A stretch of 64,000 bases of DNA from JACRCT01 sp049841135 (lineage in GTDB: Bacteria > Myxococcota > Myxococcia > Myxococcales > UBA5297), in NCBI GenBank assembly GCA_049841135.1, contig JASGHK010000005.1, forward strand, positions 1-64,000, in the 5' to 3' direction. The notes beneath the pieces were generated by a model. That model saw only the letters and a list, made by a program, of their open reading frames with translations, was not told the DNA's origin and searched no databases. The translations under genes were made by a program, and so were the position numbers. Shown one piece after another: positions 45,512 through 54,392 of the stretch; within the stretch, counting starts at the first letter, position 1; each line of letters opens with the position of its first letter.

Positions 45512-46829
45512 ATGGCGACGCTGCGTGAAGAAGCCCTGCTCGCGTTCCGGGCGGGCCGCGACGAGGAGGCGCTGGCGCTGCTCGCCGAGGTGGTGCGCCG
45601 CACCCCGTCGGACCACCGCGCGCGCATGTTCGGCGCCCAGTGCCTGGCCCGGCTGGGCGAGACCGAGAAGGCCCTGAGCGTGCTCACCACCACCGCCGAG
45701 AACCTCACCCGCCGCGACTACCTGCTCTCCGCGACGCTGGCCGCCAAGCTGGGCATCGGGCTGCGCGCCGAGGACCCCCGCCTGCTGGGCGTGCTGCGCC
45801 GCATCCATGCCCGCGCCGCCGCCAGCACCCGCCGCGCCGCCGTCCCGCCTCCCCTGCCGCCCGAGCCGCCCCAGCGCGTCGCCGCCGACGAGCTGTGCGC
45901 CCACCTGCGCGGCCCGGAGCTCGCTCGACAAGGCCTACGAGGTCCTGGGCGGCGCCGACGACGGGGCCCCCGCGCCCGCCGGCGTGCGCCCCCCGCTGCC
46001 GCTGTTCGCCTTCATCGACCCCGAGGCCTTCCTGGAGCTGGTGCGCCGCATGGGCTTGCGCGAGGTCACGCACGGCGAGGCCATCGTCCGCGAGGGCGAG
46101 AAGGGCGAGTCCATCTTCGTCATCGTCGCCGGCCGCGCGCGCGTCGAGCGGCAGGTCCGCGGCGAGCGCAAGCTGCTGGCGACCCTGCCCGGCGGCTCGC
46201 TCTTCGGCGAGCTGGCGCTCCTGACCGGCGGCGTGCGCCACGCGACGGTCATCGCCGAGGGCGAGGCGGAGCTCTTCGAGATCAGCGGGGGCGACCTGGA
46301 GGCCGTGGCCCGGCGCTTCCCCGAGGTGCCGCACGCCATCGCCCAGTTCGCCGAGAAGCGCGTGGCCTCGAACATGCTGGTGACCGCTGGCCTGTTCGAC
46401 AACCTGGCGCCCGAGAGGCGCTCGGCCGTCCTGGAGAAGTTCCGCCCGCGCACCGTGCCCCCGGGCGAGCGGGTGGTGGTCGAGGAGGAGCCCACCCCGG
46501 GCCTGTTCCTGGTGATGGCCGGAGAGCTGTCGGTGACCAAGAAGGACCCCACCGGCGAGACCGTGTCCTTGAACCTGCTCAAGGACGGCGACGTCTTCGG
46601 CGAGATCTCGCTGCTCTCCGGCGGGGTCGCCTCGGCCACGGTCACCGCGGTGCGCCGCAGCGTGGTGGCCATCCTCTCGCGCGAGGAGTTCCAGGCGCTG
46701 GTGGCCGACAACCTCGGGGTCGCGGACTACCTGCGCCAGCTCTCCGAGGGGCGGCTCAAGGCCATGGCCGACTCCATGCGCCCGGCGGAGGTCATCGACG
46801 CCGAGGAGCTGGTGGTCGCGGGCGAATGA
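45512..46829 (+). CDS. Protein with two cyclic-nucleotide-binding domains (frameshifted)
   Basis: The corrected protein is 438 residues. A TPR-like N-terminus (about 1-95) precedes two CRP-type cNMP domains: VREGEKGESIFVIVAGRARV...GGSLFGELALLTGGVRHATV and VVEEEPTPGLFLVMAGELSV...DGDVFGEISLLSGGVASATV. There is no helix-turn-helix, so it is not a CRP transcription factor; it may be a cytoplasmic sensor subunit. One base is inserted after GAGCTC at 45917-45924. It follows the FHA-TPR gene by 56 bases and probably belongs to the same unit. Confidence 0.8.
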
Positions 46830-46836
46830 CGCGGGA

Positions 46837-46866
46837 TTAACCACTTTTTCGCGGTTGATCTATAAG
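46837..46866 (+). promoter_or_regulatory. Promoter candidate for the BIG2 lipoprotein
   Basis: TTAACC, an 18-base spacer, then TATAAG. This is the only AT-rich stretch in the 108-bp gap before the BIG2 gene. It is followed by a GC hairpin-like region and the AAGGAG ribosome site. Confidence 0.4.
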
Positions 46867-46937
46867 TCCGCGCCACGTGCGCCCCGCGCACGCGAGCGAC
46901 GCGGTTTCGCCGCCCTTTTCCAACAAGGAGTAGCACC

Positions 46938-47756
46938 ATGCGTAGCGTGAAATTCGTCAGTCTTGTCGCGGTGTTCGCCCTCTCCGCCTGCGGCCCCAAG
47001 GTCACCTCCATCGAGCTGGCTCCAGGCGCCCTGGAGCTGGGCAAGAAGGGCGAGATCAAGGCCCTGACCGCGACCCCCAAGGACGCCGAGAAGAAGGCCG
47101 TCGAGAACGTGCAGATCACCTACACCAGCTCCGACCCGAAGGTCGCCACCGTCGACGCCAAGGGCCAGGTCAGCGCGGTCGACACCGGCGAGGCGACGAT
47201 CACCGCGGCCTTCGAGCAGAACAAGGCCACCGCCACCGTCAAGGTCGCCATCCCCGGCTCCATCACCTTCGCCCCGGCCGACGTCAAGCTCGTGGGCGTG
47301 GGCTCCAAGGCCGCGGTCGTCGCCAAGGTCATGGACAGCAAGGGCAAGGAGATGAAGCTCTCCGCCACCTTCGTCCCCGGCGACGGCAAGGTCGCCACCG
47401 TGGCCGGCAACGAGTTCACCGCGGTCGCCGCCGGTGAGGCCACCTTCGTCGCCACCGCCGGCGACGTGAAGAGCAACCTGAAGGTCTCCGTCACCGTCCC
47501 CGTGCTCACCACCGTCGAGGCCGACAAGGCCCTCGAGATCGCCAAGGCCGGCGAGACCGCCACCATCAAGGCGATGGGCAAGGATGCCGACGGCAAGGAG
47601 ATCGCCGGCACCGCGTTCACCTTCGCCTCCGCCGACGAGAAGATCGCCAAGGTCGACGCCGCCGGCGTCGTCACCGCGGTCAAGAAGGGCAAGACCAAGG
47701 TCACCGTGACCGCCGGCGACAAGAGCGCCACGGTCGAGGTGCAGGTCAAGAAGTAG
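46938..47756 (+). CDS. BIG2 (bacterial Ig-like) domain lipoprotein
   Basis: A 272-residue lipoprotein (lipobox LSAC, MRSVKFVSLVAVFA). The mature part has three Ig-like modules, each with the BIG2 pattern: YTSSDPKVATVDAKGQVSAVDTGEATITA, VPGDGKVATVAGNEFTAVAAGEATFVA and FASADEKIAKVDAAGVVTAVKKGKTKVTV. The Lys/Ala-rich composition fits an abundant surface protein. It has its own promoter-like region, a good ribosome site (AAGGAG) and a strong terminator, so it is probably monocistronic. Confidence 0.85.
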   Translation: MRSVKFVSLVAVFALSACGPKVTSIELAPGALELGKKGEIKALTATPKDAEKKAVENVQITYTSSDPKVATVDAKGQVSAVDTGEATITAAFEQNKATATVKVAIPGSITFAPADVKLVGVGSKAAVVAKVMDSKGKEMKLSATFVPGDGKVATVAGNEFTAVAAGEATFVATAGDVKSNLKVSVTVPVLTTVEADKALEIAKAGETATIKAMGKDADGKEIAGTAFTFASADEKIAKVDAAGVVTAVKKGKTKVTVTAGDKSATVEVQVKK

Positions 47757-47781
47757 CCGGACCTCGCTCTTCCGAAGCTCG

Positions 47782-47812
47782 GGGCCCCGCGGACTTCCGC
47801 GGGGCCCTTTTT
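47782..47812 (+). terminator. Strong Rho-independent terminator after the BIG2 gene
   Basis: A perfect 11-bp GC-rich stem (GGGCCCCGCGG / CCGCGGGGCCC) with a 4-nt loop, immediately followed by TTTTT. This is the clearest intrinsic terminator in the window. Confidence 0.92.
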
Positions 47813-47830
47813 CGTGCCCAGGATGCCGGC

Positions 47831-48319
47831 ATGGACACCAGACGCGTGGCGGCGATCGCCGTGGTGGGGCTCGGAGCGCTGCTCGCGCTCTTCTTGCTGT
47901 GGCCCAAGCAGCCCGCCGACGACCAGGCGCTCATCGGCCGGGCCATCACCGACATGGCGAAGAAGGCGGCCGAGCGCGACGTCAACGGCATCCTCGAGCA
48001 CGTCAGCGAGCGCTATGCCGGCGAGGGCGGCGACAAGCGCGAGCTCAAGCGCTACCTCTTGGGCTACCTGATGCGCTCCGAGGTGGTGACCGCGTTGCCC
48101 GCCAACCTGCAGTTCCTCTCGGAGCCCAAGGACGGCAAGGCCCGGATCCGCCTGGTGGTGCTGCTGGCGCGCAAGCCGGCGCAGAAGGTGGAGGACTTGC
48201 GTACCGAGGAGCTCATCGGCTCGCACCGCATCGAGGCGGACATGGAGAAGGAGGACGGCGTCTGGCGCGCGGTCAACGCGACCCGCCGCGACGCCTCGCC
48301 CAAGGACTGGCTGCCCTGA
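47831..48319 (+). CDS. Membrane-anchored NTF2-like protein
   Basis: A 162-residue protein with an N-terminal membrane anchor (RRVAAIAVVGLGALLALFLLW). The rest (ITDMAKKAAERDVNGILEHVSERYAGEGGDKRELKRYLLG... and VRLVVLLARKP-like strands ending DGVWRAVNATRRD) has the helix-then-sheet pattern of NTF2-like domains, which usually bind small hydrophobic ligands. No catalytic motif is seen. A 7-bp hairpin follows at 48329-48346. Confidence 0.6.
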   Translation: MDTRRVAAIAVVGLGALLALFLLWPKQPADDQALIGRAITDMAKKAAERDVNGILEHVSERYAGEGGDKRELKRYLLGYLMRSEVVTALPANLQFLSEPKDGKARIRLVVLLARKPAQKVEDLRTEELIGSHRIEADMEKEDGVWRAVNATRRDASPKDWLP

Positions 48320-48328
48320 TGCTGGCAG

Positions 48329-48346
48329 CTCCGCCACGGGGCGGAG
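48329..48346 (+). terminator. Hairpin after the NTF2-like gene
   Basis: CTCCGCC-ACGG-GGCGGAG (7-bp stem, 4-nt loop) begins 10 bases after the stop codon. Only TT follows, so it is a weak terminator candidate. Confidence 0.4.
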
Positions 48347-48497
48347 TTGTCACGCGGCAGAGTTGCCACCGTCCGCCGGCGGGACGAGTGCGCGACCGGG
48401 CTCGATTGCCTCTGCCCTCCTGCCGACGCTGTGAAGGTGCGGACGGGAGCACCCGCCCGGGCTCCGCGAACGTACGTGCCAGGCGAGCGCGCCATGT

Positions 48498-49877
48498 ATG
48501 CAGGGCGGCATGGGCTGCCCTCTCGCGCTCCTCGCCACCCTCGCGCTGGCCGCCGCGCCGCCTCCCACGCCGAGCCACCCGCGCACCGTCGACCTGCCCC
48601 AGCTGCTCGAGGCCGCGCGCGACCAGGCCTCGGTGAGGGTGGCCAAGGCCAGCGCGCGCCAGGCCCATGGCAAGGCCAGCGAGGTCCTGTGGATGTGGGG
48701 CCCGCTGATCGAGGTCACGGCGGTGGGCGGCCCCAGCCAGCGCATCACCTGCCTGCCCTCCTCCGACCAGTGCATCACCACCGAACCCGACCAGACGCGC
48801 ATCGGCTTCGACGGCATCTTCGGCCGGCTCGACGCCAAGCTCCTGATGCCGCTGTGGACCTTCGGCAAGCTCACCGACGGCAAGCGGGCCGCCGACGCGG
48901 GAGCCACAGCGGGGGATGCGCTGGCGGAGGCCTCCTCCCACGGCGCGGCGCTCGACGCCGCGCGCGCCTACTTCGCGGTCAAGCTGGGGCGCGAGCTGTT
49001 GGCGATGCTGGAGGAGGGCCAGAAGTACGTCGAGGACGAGCTCAAGCGCGAGGAGGAGCTGCTGGCGCAGGGCTCGGGCGACGTCACCGAGGCCGACCGC
49101 CGCCGCGTGCTGACGCTGCGCGAGGAGATCGCCGCGCGTCGCTCCGAGGCGAGGAAGGTCGAGGAGCTGGGGCTGGCCGGCGTGCACTACGCCCTGGGCA
49201 CCGGCGAGGCCGACGTGGATCCGGGGCCGCTGCGGCCCCTGGCCTTCGAGCTGCCGGGCGTCGCGCAGGTGCGTCAGGCCTCGCTCGCCCGGCCCGAGCA
49301 GCGCGCGGCAGCCGCGGGAGCGGACGCCGCCGCGCGGCTGGTCGACGTGGAGTGGGACAAGTGGTGGCCCGACCTGGTGCTCGTCGCCAGCGGCACCCTG
49401 GCGGGCTCCACCGCGGTCGACCACCCCAAGAACGCCTTCATGGTGGACCCCTACAACAACGTGAGCGCGGTCATCGGCATCGCCCTGCGCTGGGCCCCTG
49501 AGCCCTTCCTGCGCCTGCCCAAGATCGAACAGGCGCAGGCCGAGCGCGCCAAGGCCGAGGCCACGCTCGAGATGGCCCGGGTGGGGCTGGCGGCCGAGGC
49601 GGAGAAGACCCTGGCCGAGGCCCGCGACGCACACGAGCAGATGAGGGCCGGCAAAGCCGGGCAGAAGCAGGCGAGGGCCTGGCTGGCCGCGGTGCTGCAG
49701 TCCGAGGCCGCGGGGCTGGTGGAGGCCAAGGACCTCGCGGACGCGCTCTTGCAATACTTCCAGATGCGGGCCCGGGTGATTCAGGCCACCTTCGAGTGGA
49801 ACGTGAAGGTGCTCTCGCTGCAGCAGGCGACCGGGCAAGCGCCGGGCGGCTTGGGGTGGGCGGCCGAAGAGGACTGA
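48498..49877 (+). CDS. TolC-family outer-membrane efflux protein
   Basis: A 459-residue protein with a signal (MQGGMGCPLALLATLALAAAP; an internal ATG at 48510 is an alternative start). Long amphipathic helices repeat in two halves: DLPQLLEAARDQASVRVAKAS, YVEDELKREEELLAQGSGDVTEADRRRVLTLREEIAARRSEARK, then PEQRAAAAGADAAARLVDVEWDKWWPDL and the terminal YFQMRARVIQATFEWNVKVLSLQQATG. This matches the TolC coiled-coil/barrel plan. It is 5 bases upstream of an MlaC-like gene. Together they suggest an export or lipid-transport pair. Confidence 0.8.
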   Translation: MQGGMGCPLALLATLALAAAPPPTPSHPRTVDLPQLLEAARDQASVRVAKASARQAHGKASEVLWMWGPLIEVTAVGGPSQRITCLPSSDQCITTEPDQTRIGFDGIFGRLDAKLLMPLWTFGKLTDGKRAADAGATAGDALAEASSHGAALDAARAYFAVKLGRELLAMLEEGQKYVEDELKREEELLAQGSGDVTEADRRRVLTLREEIAARRSEARKVEELGLAGVHYALGTGEADVDPGPLRPLAFELPGVAQVRQASLARPEQRAAAAGADAAARLVDVEWDKWWPDLVLVASGTLAGSTAVDHPKNAFMVDPYNNVSAVIGIALRWAPEPFLRLPKIEQAQAERAKAEATLEMARVGLAAEAEKTLAEARDAHEQMRAGKAGQKQARAWLAAVLQSEAAGLVEAKDLADALLQYFQMRARVIQATFEWNVKVLSLQQATGQAPGGLGWAAEED

Positions 49878-49882
49878 ACGAC

Positions 49883-50551
49883 ATGCGAGTGCCAGGGGCA
49901 GGGCGGAGTTTTGGCAGGGGCAGGGGCATGGCGCTGGCGTTGCTGCTGGCGGTGCCGGCGGTCCAGCAGGCGGGGGCGGCGCCCGAGGAGAGCGCCACGG
50001 CGGCCATCCGCCGAGGCAACGACCGGCTGCGCGAGCTGCTGGGCCAGAAGGCGGACACCGAGGCGGAGAGGGAGAAGATCGCCCGGCAGATCAACCTCGA
50101 GCTGCGCGGCCTGTTCGACATCGACTTCCTCGCCCAGCGGGCGCTCGTGGACCACTGGGCCAAGATGACGCCGCGACAGCGCACCGAGGTGCAGTCGGCG
50201 CTCCGGGCGATCATCGAGCGCAACTACCTCTCGCAGCTTCGCGGGAACCTCAACTACCGCACCGAGTACAGGGGCCAGCAGCAACAGGGCGAGGACGTGC
50301 TCGTGCGCACGCTCATCCACGCCGAGAAGGGCGGGAGGCCGACGCGCATCTCGGTCGACTACAGGCTGCGGATCGAGGGCAACGACTGGCGCGTCTACGA
50401 CGTCATCACCGAGGAGGTGAGCGTCCTGCAGAATTACCGGACGCAGTTCAACCGCATCGTGGCCAAGGAAGGCGTCGACGGCCTGATCGCGCGGATGCAC
50501 GCCCGGCTGCAGAAGGGCAGCACCGACAAGCCGGTGAAGAGCCAGCAGTAG
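49883..50551 (+). CDS. MlaC/Ttg2D-family periplasmic protein
   Basis: A 222-residue periplasmic protein. Starts at 49883 or 49928 are both possible; the second removes an Arg/Gly-rich head and leaves a better signal (MALALLLAVPAVQQAGA). The mature part has the MlaC landmarks: LFDIDFLAQRALVDHWAKMTPRQRTEVQSALRAIIERNYL, DVLVRTLIHAEKGGRPTRISVDYRLRIEGNDWRVYDVI and NYRTQFNRIVAKEGVDGLIARM. MlaC-type proteins shuttle phospholipids (or hopanoids) between membranes. It is translationally close to the TolC-like gene; no Mla ABC genes are adjacent. Confidence 0.85.
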   Translation: MRVPGAGRSFGRGRGMALALLLAVPAVQQAGAAPEESATAAIRRGNDRLRELLGQKADTEAEREKIARQINLELRGLFDIDFLAQRALVDHWAKMTPRQRTEVQSALRAIIERNYLSQLRGNLNYRTEYRGQQQQGEDVLVRTLIHAEKGGRPTRISVDYRLRIEGNDWRVYDVITEEVSVLQNYRTQFNRIVAKEGVDGLIARMHARLQKGSTDKPVKSQQ

Positions 50552-50600
50552 CGGCTCCCGGTCCCTGGGCCGGGGCGAACTGTTGTAGGTTGCGCGCCTC

Positions 50601-51500
50601 GTGACCTGGCTCCTGCTCGCCGTCCTCAGCGCGCTCTTCCTCGGGCTCTACGACGTGGCCAAGAAGGCCGCGCTCGACGGAAATGCGGTCCTGCCCGTCC
50701 TCTTCGGCTGCAGCCTGGCGGGCGCGGCGCTGGTCCTTCCCGCGGGCATCCTCACCCTGGCCTCGCCCGAGCTCGCGGCGCGCGCCGGAGCCCTCGTCGA
50801 GCCGCTGACGGCGACGGGCCACCTGCTGGTCGTCGCCAAGGCGGGCATCGTCACCACCTCCTGGGTGCTGACCTACTTCGCCATCAAGCACCTGCCCATC
50901 TCCATCGCCGCGCCGCTGCGGGCCAGCGCGCCGCTGTTCGTGGTGCTGGGCGCCGTGCTCTTCATGGGCGAGCGGCCGACCGGGCACCAGTGGTTGGGCA
51001 TCGGCGTGATGCTCGCCGCGTACTGGGCCTTCTCGGCGCTCGGGCGCGAGGAGGGCATCCACTTCGCCCGCAACCGGTGGGTGGGGCTGTTGCTCCTGGG
51101 CACGCTGGTCGGTGCGGCGAGCGGGCTGTACGACAAGCACGTCTTCCAGGTCGCCAAGCTGCCGCCGATGGCCGTGCAGTTCTGGTTCGCGATCTACGGG
51201 GCGCTGCTGCAGGGACTGATCGTCGCCTTCGTCTGGTGGCCGCGGCGGCAGGCCAGCACGCCCTTCCAGTGGCGGTGGAGCATCGCGGCGGTCGGCGTGC
51301 TGCTCGTGGTGGCGGACAACCTCTACTTCCGCGCCGTGGCGACGCCTGTGGCGCTCATCTCGGTGGTGTCCCTGGTGCGGCGGAGCAACGTCGTCGTCAG
51401 CTTCGTCGTCGGAGGACTGGCGTTCCGGGAGAAGAACCGGCTGAAGAAGGCGGGGGCGCTGGTGGGGTTGGTGGTGGGGGTCTCGCTGTTGTTGGGGTGA
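50601..51500 (+). CDS. EamA/DMT-superfamily transporter
   Basis: A 299-residue integral membrane protein with about ten helices in two EamA halves. Typical pieces are FLGLYDVAKKAAL, YFAIKHLPISIAAPLRASAPLFVVLGAVLFMGERP (the conserved P-E/G end of helix 4) and GAASGLYDKHVF in the second half. The start is GTG 50601. Members export amino acids or other metabolites. The last gene before a repeat array; convergent with the next gene. Confidence 0.85.
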   Translation: MTWLLLAVLSALFLGLYDVAKKAALDGNAVLPVLFGCSLAGAALVLPAGILTLASPELAARAGALVEPLTATGHLLVVAKAGIVTTSWVLTYFAIKHLPISIAAPLRASAPLFVVLGAVLFMGERPTGHQWLGIGVMLAAYWAFSALGREEGIHFARNRWVGLLLLGTLVGAASGLYDKHVFQVAKLPPMAVQFWFAIYGALLQGLIVAFVWWPRRQASTPFQWRWSIAAVGVLLVVADNLYFRAVATPVALISVVSLVRRSNVVVSFVVGGLAFREKNRLKKAGALVGLVVGVSLLLG

Positions 51501-51528
51501 GCAGTGCGCTTACCAGCCCCAGCGCTTT

Positions 51529-51605
51529 GTCCTATGTGTCCCCTACGTCCCATAGGTCCCATCGGTTGGGACCTATGAGACCGATGGGACGAATGAGACC
51601 TATAG
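51529..51605. repeat. 9-bp repeat array, locus 4 (symmetric hairpin)
   Basis: Four left-hand units (GTCCTATGT, GTCCCCTAC, GTCCCATAG, GTCCCATCG) and four right-hand units (GACCTATGA, GACCGATGG, GACGAATGA, GACCTATAG) face each other. The centre is a perfect 11-bp stem (CATAGGTCCCA / TGGGACCTATG) with a 5-nt loop. It lies between convergent genes, 28 and 17 bases from their stops. Confidence 0.85.
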
Positions 51606-51622
51606 ACTCCTGAGCTGGCTCG

Positions 51623-53554
51623 CTAGAACTCCCACCCGAACCCGAGGTCTCCGCTGAACCCGACCGAGTTCGCGTACTGCAGCGAGCCCAGCGGCCCGCT
51701 CTCGGTGTGGTAGGCGTTCAGCTGGAACATCTTGTAGGCCCTCAAGTTGATGAACAGGATGGGCAGCGGCTTGAGGCGCAGGCCCGCCATCGCGATGCTG
51801 TGCTCGTCGAGCTTGAAGAGGGTCCCGAAGTCGTTGAAGTTGCGCACGTAGAGCGTCCCGAACACCTGCAGCCAGGAGAGCCAGGGGATCTCCAGGTGCG
51901 CCACGAAGTCCATGCCCGGGCTCGCGGTGTCACCCTCCAGCGAGAGCGTCAGGCCGATGGTGTCGCGCACGCCGTAGCTGAACTCGACGTAGTACCCGGT
52001 CCGCTCCGGCACCGGCGCGTGCGACGCGTCGCCCACCGTGGACTGCAGCTTGGTCAGCGGGACCTGCCCCGAGCCCGGCTTCACCCCGCCGGTGCCCAGG
52101 TTCAGCACCTTGTCAATCTCGTAGAAGGTGTCGAAGTAGTGCGGCTTGTAGCCCTCGCCCAGCAGCCGCAGCTCCCCCACCAGCCGGAACGCGTGGACGG
52201 GGTCCTTGCCCACGTTGAAGCGGCCCAAGAGGCCCACCGTGAACCCGCCGCACTTGTTCGAGTCCTTGCAGGCGTTGTCGATGCCGGTCAGAAAGAAGCG
52301 CGAGTAGTCCACGTACGGCTTGATGTCCACGCTCTCCGTCTTGACGATCTTCATCTCCAGGTCGACGCCGCCCAGCACCAGCACGCTCGAGTTGTAGGCC
52401 AGCTGGTTCTGCGCGGTCACCTTGGGCACGTTCGCCTTGGGGCACGCGCCCGGCACCGGGCACGCCGGCTCGTCCTCGAACTGCAGCGAGGTCGGCGCTT
52501 CCCGGTCCATCGCCGCGGTCACGCCCAGCGAGATGCTCTTGGCGAACCAGCCGTCGCTGAAGAGCGAGATGGGCTTGACGAACGCCAGCGCGCTCATGAC
52601 CTCCCACATCACGATGTTGTTGGTCATGAACTCCAGACCCACGTAGTCGTTGTAGGCGTCGAACTGCAGGCCGGCCTTGTAGTTGTTGATGTCGACGTTG
52701 CCGTTGTAGCGGCGCACCAGCGCGCCATGGCCGATGGTCGAGGCGTGCTGCTGTCCGACGTCCAGGTAGACGTGGTCCTCCTTCTTCCCGTAGGTCAGGA
52801 AGGTGAGGACGCGAGCGAAGTCACTGGGCTGGTCCCAGTCCTGATTGCGGATGCGGCCCGCGTGCCGGAACTGGACGATGTGGTTGCCGCCCTCGGCCTG
52901 CGGGTCGGTCGGGTAGTTGGAGTTGAAGACCTCGATGTTGATGGGCGCGCCCACGCCGAACGCCAGGTCGCCGAACTTCAGGTGCAGCTGCGGATAGACG
53001 AGGACGTATTCGGTGTTGTCCAGGTGGTTGTAGCCCGCGGAGACGACCACGCGGCTGCGCTTGGTGATGATGCGATCGACCCCCAGCTGCGTGAGCTCGC
53101 CCTTGACGAACTCGTCGTCCTTTTTGGCAGGAGCGACGGCAGCAGGAGCTCCCTCCGCGGGAACAGCGGACTGAGGATCGGCTGCGGCCGGCGGCGGGGG
53201 TGCGGCGGGCTCGGGCGCGGGAGTGGGCGCTGGAGGTGGTGCGCTGGCCGGCGCGGGGGCCACGGCGGGAACGGGCTGGGGCCGAGGTTGGGTCGCGGAA
53301 GCAGGCACGGGCGCAGGGGCCGTGGGTGGCGGCGGCGGCGGCGGCGGCGCGAGGACCGGGGCGGGTTCGGCGACCGGCTTGTTCTCGACGGTGGGCAGCG
53401 GCGGTGGCGGAACAGGCGCCACGACCGGCTCGGGGGTCGGCTGGGCCTCGACGTAGGGCAACGCCTCCGGGGCCGGGGGAGGCGGCGGAGGCGGTGCGGT
53501 CTGGCCGGCCACCAGCGCTGGCCAGAGCATCACGGCGATTGCGAGCCCCTTCAT
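51623..53554 (-). CDS. Outer-membrane beta-barrel protein with Pro-rich head
   Basis: A 643-residue exported protein starting at 53554 behind GGAAAGGAG. A signal (MKGLAIAVMLWPALVAG) is followed by about 120 residues of Pro/Ala/Val, probably an extended periplasmic or surface linker. The C-terminal 470 residues are beta-strand-rich (VVVSAGYNHLDNTEYVLVYPQLHLKFGDLAFGVGAPINIEVF, VDIKPYVDYSRFFLTGI, FSYGVRDTIGLTLSLEG) and end FGWEF, the aromatic C-terminus of outer-membrane barrels. Four cysteines lie in one loop. No export substrate is identified. Confidence 0.7.
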   Translation of the reverse strand: MKGLAIAVMLWPALVAGQTAPPPPPPPAPEALPYVEAQPTPEPVVAPVPPPPLPTVENKPVAEPAPVLAPPPPPPPPTAPAPVPASATQPRPQPVPAVAPAPASAPPPAPTPAPEPAAPPPPAAADPQSAVPAEGAPAAVAPAKKDDEFVKGELTQLGVDRIITKRSRVVVSAGYNHLDNTEYVLVYPQLHLKFGDLAFGVGAPINIEVFNSNYPTDPQAEGGNHIVQFRHAGRIRNQDWDQPSDFARVLTFLTYGKKEDHVYLDVGQQHASTIGHGALVRRYNGNVDINNYKAGLQFDAYNDYVGLEFMTNNIVMWEVMSALAFVKPISLFSDGWFAKSISLGVTAAMDREAPTSLQFEDEPACPVPGACPKANVPKVTAQNQLAYNSSVLVLGGVDLEMKIVKTESVDIKPYVDYSRFFLTGIDNACKDSNKCGGFTVGLLGRFNVGKDPVHAFRLVGELRLLGEGYKPHYFDTFYEIDKVLNLGTGGVKPGSGQVPLTKLQSTVGDASHAPVPERTGYYVEFSYGVRDTIGLTLSLEGDTASPGMDFVAHLEIPWLSWLQVFGTLYVRNFNDFGTLFKLDEHSIAMAGLRLKPLPILFINLRAYKMFQLNAYHTESGPLGSLQYANSVGFSGDLGFGWEF

Positions 53555-53688
53555 CCCGCGACTCCTTTCCTCGAACCCCGAACCCCAAGACGCGACGGCA
53601 AGCATAGCAAGGGAGGACGGCCCCTTGCCGAGGGAGGAAGGCGCGCCTATCGTCGCCCTCCCGCCCGTTGGCCCCTGGGAGACGCGCC

Positions 53689-54369
53689 ATGACGTTTGCC
53701 CTCTTGCTCGCCTCGGTGATCGCTTCCGCCGCGCCGGTTCAGGCCCAGCCAATCGAGCCCGCGCCCGCCGCCTCGGCGGTCCCGGTTGGCTACGCCAAGG
53801 TCTTCGCCGACGAGGATCCGCCGGCGAACTGGCTGCAGGGCAACTCCAGCCCACGGCTCGCGGCCCCAGTGGTGGTGCGCTTCGACCCCGCTTTCCAGGA
53901 CGTGGTGCCGGTGGCCGCCAACAGCGGCAGCGCCTCCGACGGCAGCACCAACGCGGCCTCGCTCTCGCTGAGCAAGCACACGCCCTCGGTGGCGCGCCGT
54001 CACTTCCAGGAGGCCAAGTGGACCACCGGCGCCGGAAAGGGCCGCGAGCTGGTCATCAAGAGCGTCGCCGTCACCTTCAGCCAGGGGCCCAACTACCGCG
54101 TCCAGGTCGTGGTGGATCGCGTCGAGGACGGGCGCCGGCTGGGCCAGGTGACCGGCAACGGCAGCGCCACGGCCGACCACTCCAAGGACAAGGCCCGCGC
54201 GAACTGGGCGCCCGGTCCGTGGGGCCGCGCCGCGCGCAACGAGGCGAGCCGGCCGCACCTGCCCGACGACAACCCCGTCATCGCCCAGGCCACCGTCCGC
54301 GCCGTCGACCAGGCGCTCAAGCAGCTCGCCAGCACCTGGGAGCGCGAAGACGCCCGCAAGAAGAAGTAG
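53689..54369 (+). CDS. Exported protein, first of two tandem paralogues
   Basis: A 226-residue exported protein with a signal (MTFALLLASVIASAAPVQA) ending in QPIEP. The mature region has no domain I can name. It shares long colinear blocks with the following gene: ADEDPP, RLAAPVVxRFDPAFQD, SxARRHFxxAKWTTGxGKG, ELVIKSxxVT, WAPGPWGRAAxNEASRPHL. The Lys/Arg tail (EDARKKK) differs from the paralogue's. Divergent from the barrel gene. Confidence 0.65.
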   Translation: MTFALLLASVIASAAPVQAQPIEPAPAASAVPVGYAKVFADEDPPANWLQGNSSPRLAAPVVVRFDPAFQDVVPVAANSGSASDGSTNAASLSLSKHTPSVARRHFQEAKWTTGAGKGRELVIKSVAVTFSQGPNYRVQVVVDRVEDGRRLGQVTGNGSATADHSKDKARANWAPGPWGRAARNEASRPHLPDDNPVIAQATVRAVDQALKQLASTWEREDARKKK

Positions 54370-54392
54370 CCCCAGCCCTCAGGAGCCGTTCG

